Of a DNA stretch of 40,653 bases, positions 38,291-40,653 are shown piece by piece. Below the pieces are notes generated by a model. That model did not search any database. It was not told the origin of the DNA and was given only the letters and a program-made list of their open reading frames with translations. This DNA is from Chara braunii. Taxonomy: Eukaryota > Streptophyta > Charophyceae > Charales > Characeae. Position 1 is the first letter of the stretch. Each line of letters begins with the position of its first letter. The position numbers and the translations under genes are program-made. The stretch spans positions 1,281,258 to 1,321,910 of the forward strand of contig BFEA01000362.1 of the NCBI GenBank assembly GCA_003427395.1, given 5' to 3'.

Positions 38291-40653
38291 AACGGAAAGA
38301 AGAGAGGACGCTAATCACAGTATGATTGCAAGGATGAAAATTCGAGGATACCTCGATGATGCTTCAGGGAAATACATACATGAACGCAACAGAAAAGCAG
38401 GAAAAAAAAACCACGCTGAAGGTGCACACGACGCAGACAAAACATTATCACTCTCCTCACGATGTCGGTGAGCACTACGGAGACAACCTGAAAATTTTAC
38501 AGATTTAACCAAAGATAAATCGGAAAGAACTCGTGGTTCAGAATTTTATATCCGTTGGGAAAGAACTCGTTGTCGACAAAGGTCGATGTTTATTCATCAA
38601 CAATGTGTAACATGTTTTCAAAAAGATGCAGCAAGTGCGAGAAATCCACCTCCCTCCACGGCTCCCCTTTGCAACCATGTTCCTTGAGAAATAGCCCGAG
38701 CTGAAAATTGGCGACGTTCCACGGTGACCTCCCTCCACCTCTCCGCTTTCATCACTGCTTCGATACCCATCGACCACAGCTCACTGTCTCTCTCGACACC
38801 GCCTTACAACAGAGAGCCTTTCTCTGTCCACATGGGCCTTCTCTCTCCAGAGCGGCTTTCCCTCTCCATCCTCCTGAACGCGCGCCTCCACTTTTCATAT
38901 CCCAACCTCCGCTCTACCCCACAAGCCTGGTGACAGAACCTATGTACGCCGGCCTAGGGACAGTGGCAGCACCTCAGGATGAGGGAAGAGGGGTCAATCG
39001 TCCAACACAGTTCGTACCCCTCTCGACGCGCGCGTACTGAAGGACGCGTTATCAATCAGGATGTCGCTCATGGTCAAGATAACGACTCCCAGCGGCTTCA
39101 CCGTCGCAGTCGGAAGGAGAAAATTCCAAAGAACCTGTTGAATGCAGAAAAGGACTCAGCTTCCAAACAGCGCGCACGTCTCCCAAGTCTTGTTGTCTTT
39201 GCTGTACGCACTTCAACATCGGCCGTCCGCTCTTCTTTGAAATTTCCTGAGTCGATCCCGTACTTCCAATGATGCCTTCACGATCATATCTAGGTGCTGT
39301 CCTCTCACATGAAAACAAAGATAGTACTTTCGACTCCTGCTGTCATCACGACCACGGACAGATGCGACAGACCGCAATTACGGCCAGAGGTGAGTCGAAC
39401 AAAGAAAGAGCTTCCGCACTCACACTACATAACACGATCCTTCCAGCGGCCTGCTCGAAACGCAGAGAATCCGCTCCGCAAAATAACTCGAAATCACCGA
39501 ATGGAACACGAACAAAGCAACACGTAACGTGAATCAAATCCTCACAACATACATTTTAATACCAGAAAAAAATTCCATCGAGTACCCGGGAAAAAACAAA
39601 TACGGAGTTTCCTGAGATTTGCGGAAACATCGCCACTGCTCACGCTGAGCTGAGCGGAACGGCACCAAGACCTCAAAATCTCGAAATTTCGCATCGCATC
39701 GAAATTCGCGAATTTTTTCTTTCTGCTTAACAGCTGCTACTTGGCTTTTCATTTCACTTTTCTAAACCCTCAGCATGAACAAACCCAAAATTCGTTGAAG
39801 GAACTTCCCTACCCTCGCTACTATAAACGCAAGAGAACTCTCCACAAGGGCGCCGGTCCGCAGCGCGATGCATACAATAAGATCGCCGCTCTTTCCCTTC
39901 CGGAGAATATCGACCCATTTGACAAGGCCGTCGATTCCGAGAGACTACCGACAGAAAAATACCACTCTTGCTTTTACGGACAATACCGACGCATTTTCGC
40001 CGTCATTTCCTGTAATCGCGCCTACTGGTCCTACTATTCTTACGTGTCAAATGCAGCACGCCAAGAAATCCCGCAATGAAAGACCCTCCGTAAGAAAGAT
40101 AATTTAATAGCCCTGAAACTTGTCCGGCCGATCCCTTCCACCGGACCGCCATGGCTCGGACCGAATAGCCCTGAAACTTGTCAAATGCAGCACGCCAAGA
40201 TGTCGAATTTGAGTGCTGCCGTTCTTCAACGTCGCACAGGGATCTCTCCCAGATAGGGCGATCAACGGCGCCAAACAACCGTACGATCGACCGCTAACTC
40301 AGCCGCATACCGTCTCTCCGAAGCCAGCGGATTCGGGGACGACGGCAGCTGGCAGAGCACTTTTTATTGACAAGTCTCCCCCAACAACGACCGAGGATCA
40401 TTTGAAAAACTTGAGCGAATACCTATTGCCCTCTTCTATACGTTGTCGCCAACGTCTATGCGCTAAAATTTACAAATCACAGCTTACTACTCGTGCCTCC
40501 GTTATAGAATGTCGTCAGGGTACGCTCTTGTTTACACTATTTACACGTCCAGACTCTTCATGTTTCCTCTGCTAGTAGATGACTGCTCTTAATGATTGAA
40601 CGAATGGGGCACGCCGAGCCCCTCGTCACGGAAGCCTTTGGAGCCGCATACAG
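38291..40653. other. non-coding stretch without recognisable gene
   Basis: Short open frames on both strands (for example 38708-39040, 39741-40079, 40003-40278) carry no family signal. A small duplication is present: AATAGCCCTGAAACTTGTC at 40106 and 40164 (58 bp apart), and GTCAAATGCAGCACGCCAAG at about 40047 and 40180. It could be intron or intergenic DNA of a gene outside the window. Confidence 0.35.

Noticed and set aside
38708-39040. 110-codon + strand frame
   Set aside because: Pro/His/Ser-rich without a domain. Overlapped by an equally long alternative frame.
39741-40079. 112-codon + strand frame
   Set aside because: Protein-like at first glance, but no clear start context, no family, and it overlaps a small duplication.

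Overview
Kind of organism. This is eukaryotic DNA: no operons, long non-coding stretches, microsatellites, poly(A) tails, and broken retrotransposons (Ty3/gypsy and L1-type LINE) plus a cut-and-paste transposase. The gag-like proteins, rich in acidic and Arg/Pro tracts, remind me of repeats in the charophyte alga Chara. That is memory, not a database result. No intact host gene could be established. Most coding pieces carry stops or frameshifts.

Layout. 0.1-3.0 kb (+): decayed gag with a CX2CX4HX4C zinc knuckle. 3.6-11.3 kb: a non-coding region rich in local inverted repeats. It holds an unmistakable piece of eukaryotic large-subunit rRNA (5.92-5.99 and 6.48-6.58 kb). In the correct order upstream are weaker matches to SSU and 5.8S rRNA, so the stretch looks like a diverged, shortened rDNA unit. 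In and around it are four separate tandem arrays of hairpin units (3.65-3.87, 7.10-7.48, 9.15-9.83 and 10.14-10.74 kb). In two of them the stem sequence changes from unit to unit while pairing is kept. Almost all single-base ambiguity codes of the window fall in 4.29-10.33 kb, as expected if the assembly averaged non-identical copies. 12.0-13.1 kb (-): a gag-like acidic protein and its frameshifted continuation. 13.3-14.2 kb: microsatellites around a 586-base gap. 14.7-15.3 kb (-): an unrecognised broken ORF. 15.8-19.5 kb (-): Ty3/gypsy pol with a PHD finger ahead of the integrase core. 19.7-20.7 kb: a minisatellite, then a 168-bp tandem repeat whose units each hold a 72-bp foldback element. 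A fourth 72-bp copy lies at 25.19 kb. 20.8-24.3 kb (-): a Plavaka/KDZ-like transposase and an unknown basic/acidic protein. 28.65-32.84 kb and 33.64-36.74 kb (+): two LINE copies of one family, one lacking its reverse transcriptase and one 5'-truncated, with the 3' end of a third near 27.2 kb. 36.7-40.65 kb: dispersed repeats and low-complexity DNA without a recognisable gene.

How the parts fit. The window is mostly a mosaic of selfish elements and their debris. The exception is the 3.6-11.3 kb region. Its covarying hairpin arrays next to rRNA-like sequence suggest structured RNA (or DNA) that selection has kept folded. This is the best candidate for something undescribed.
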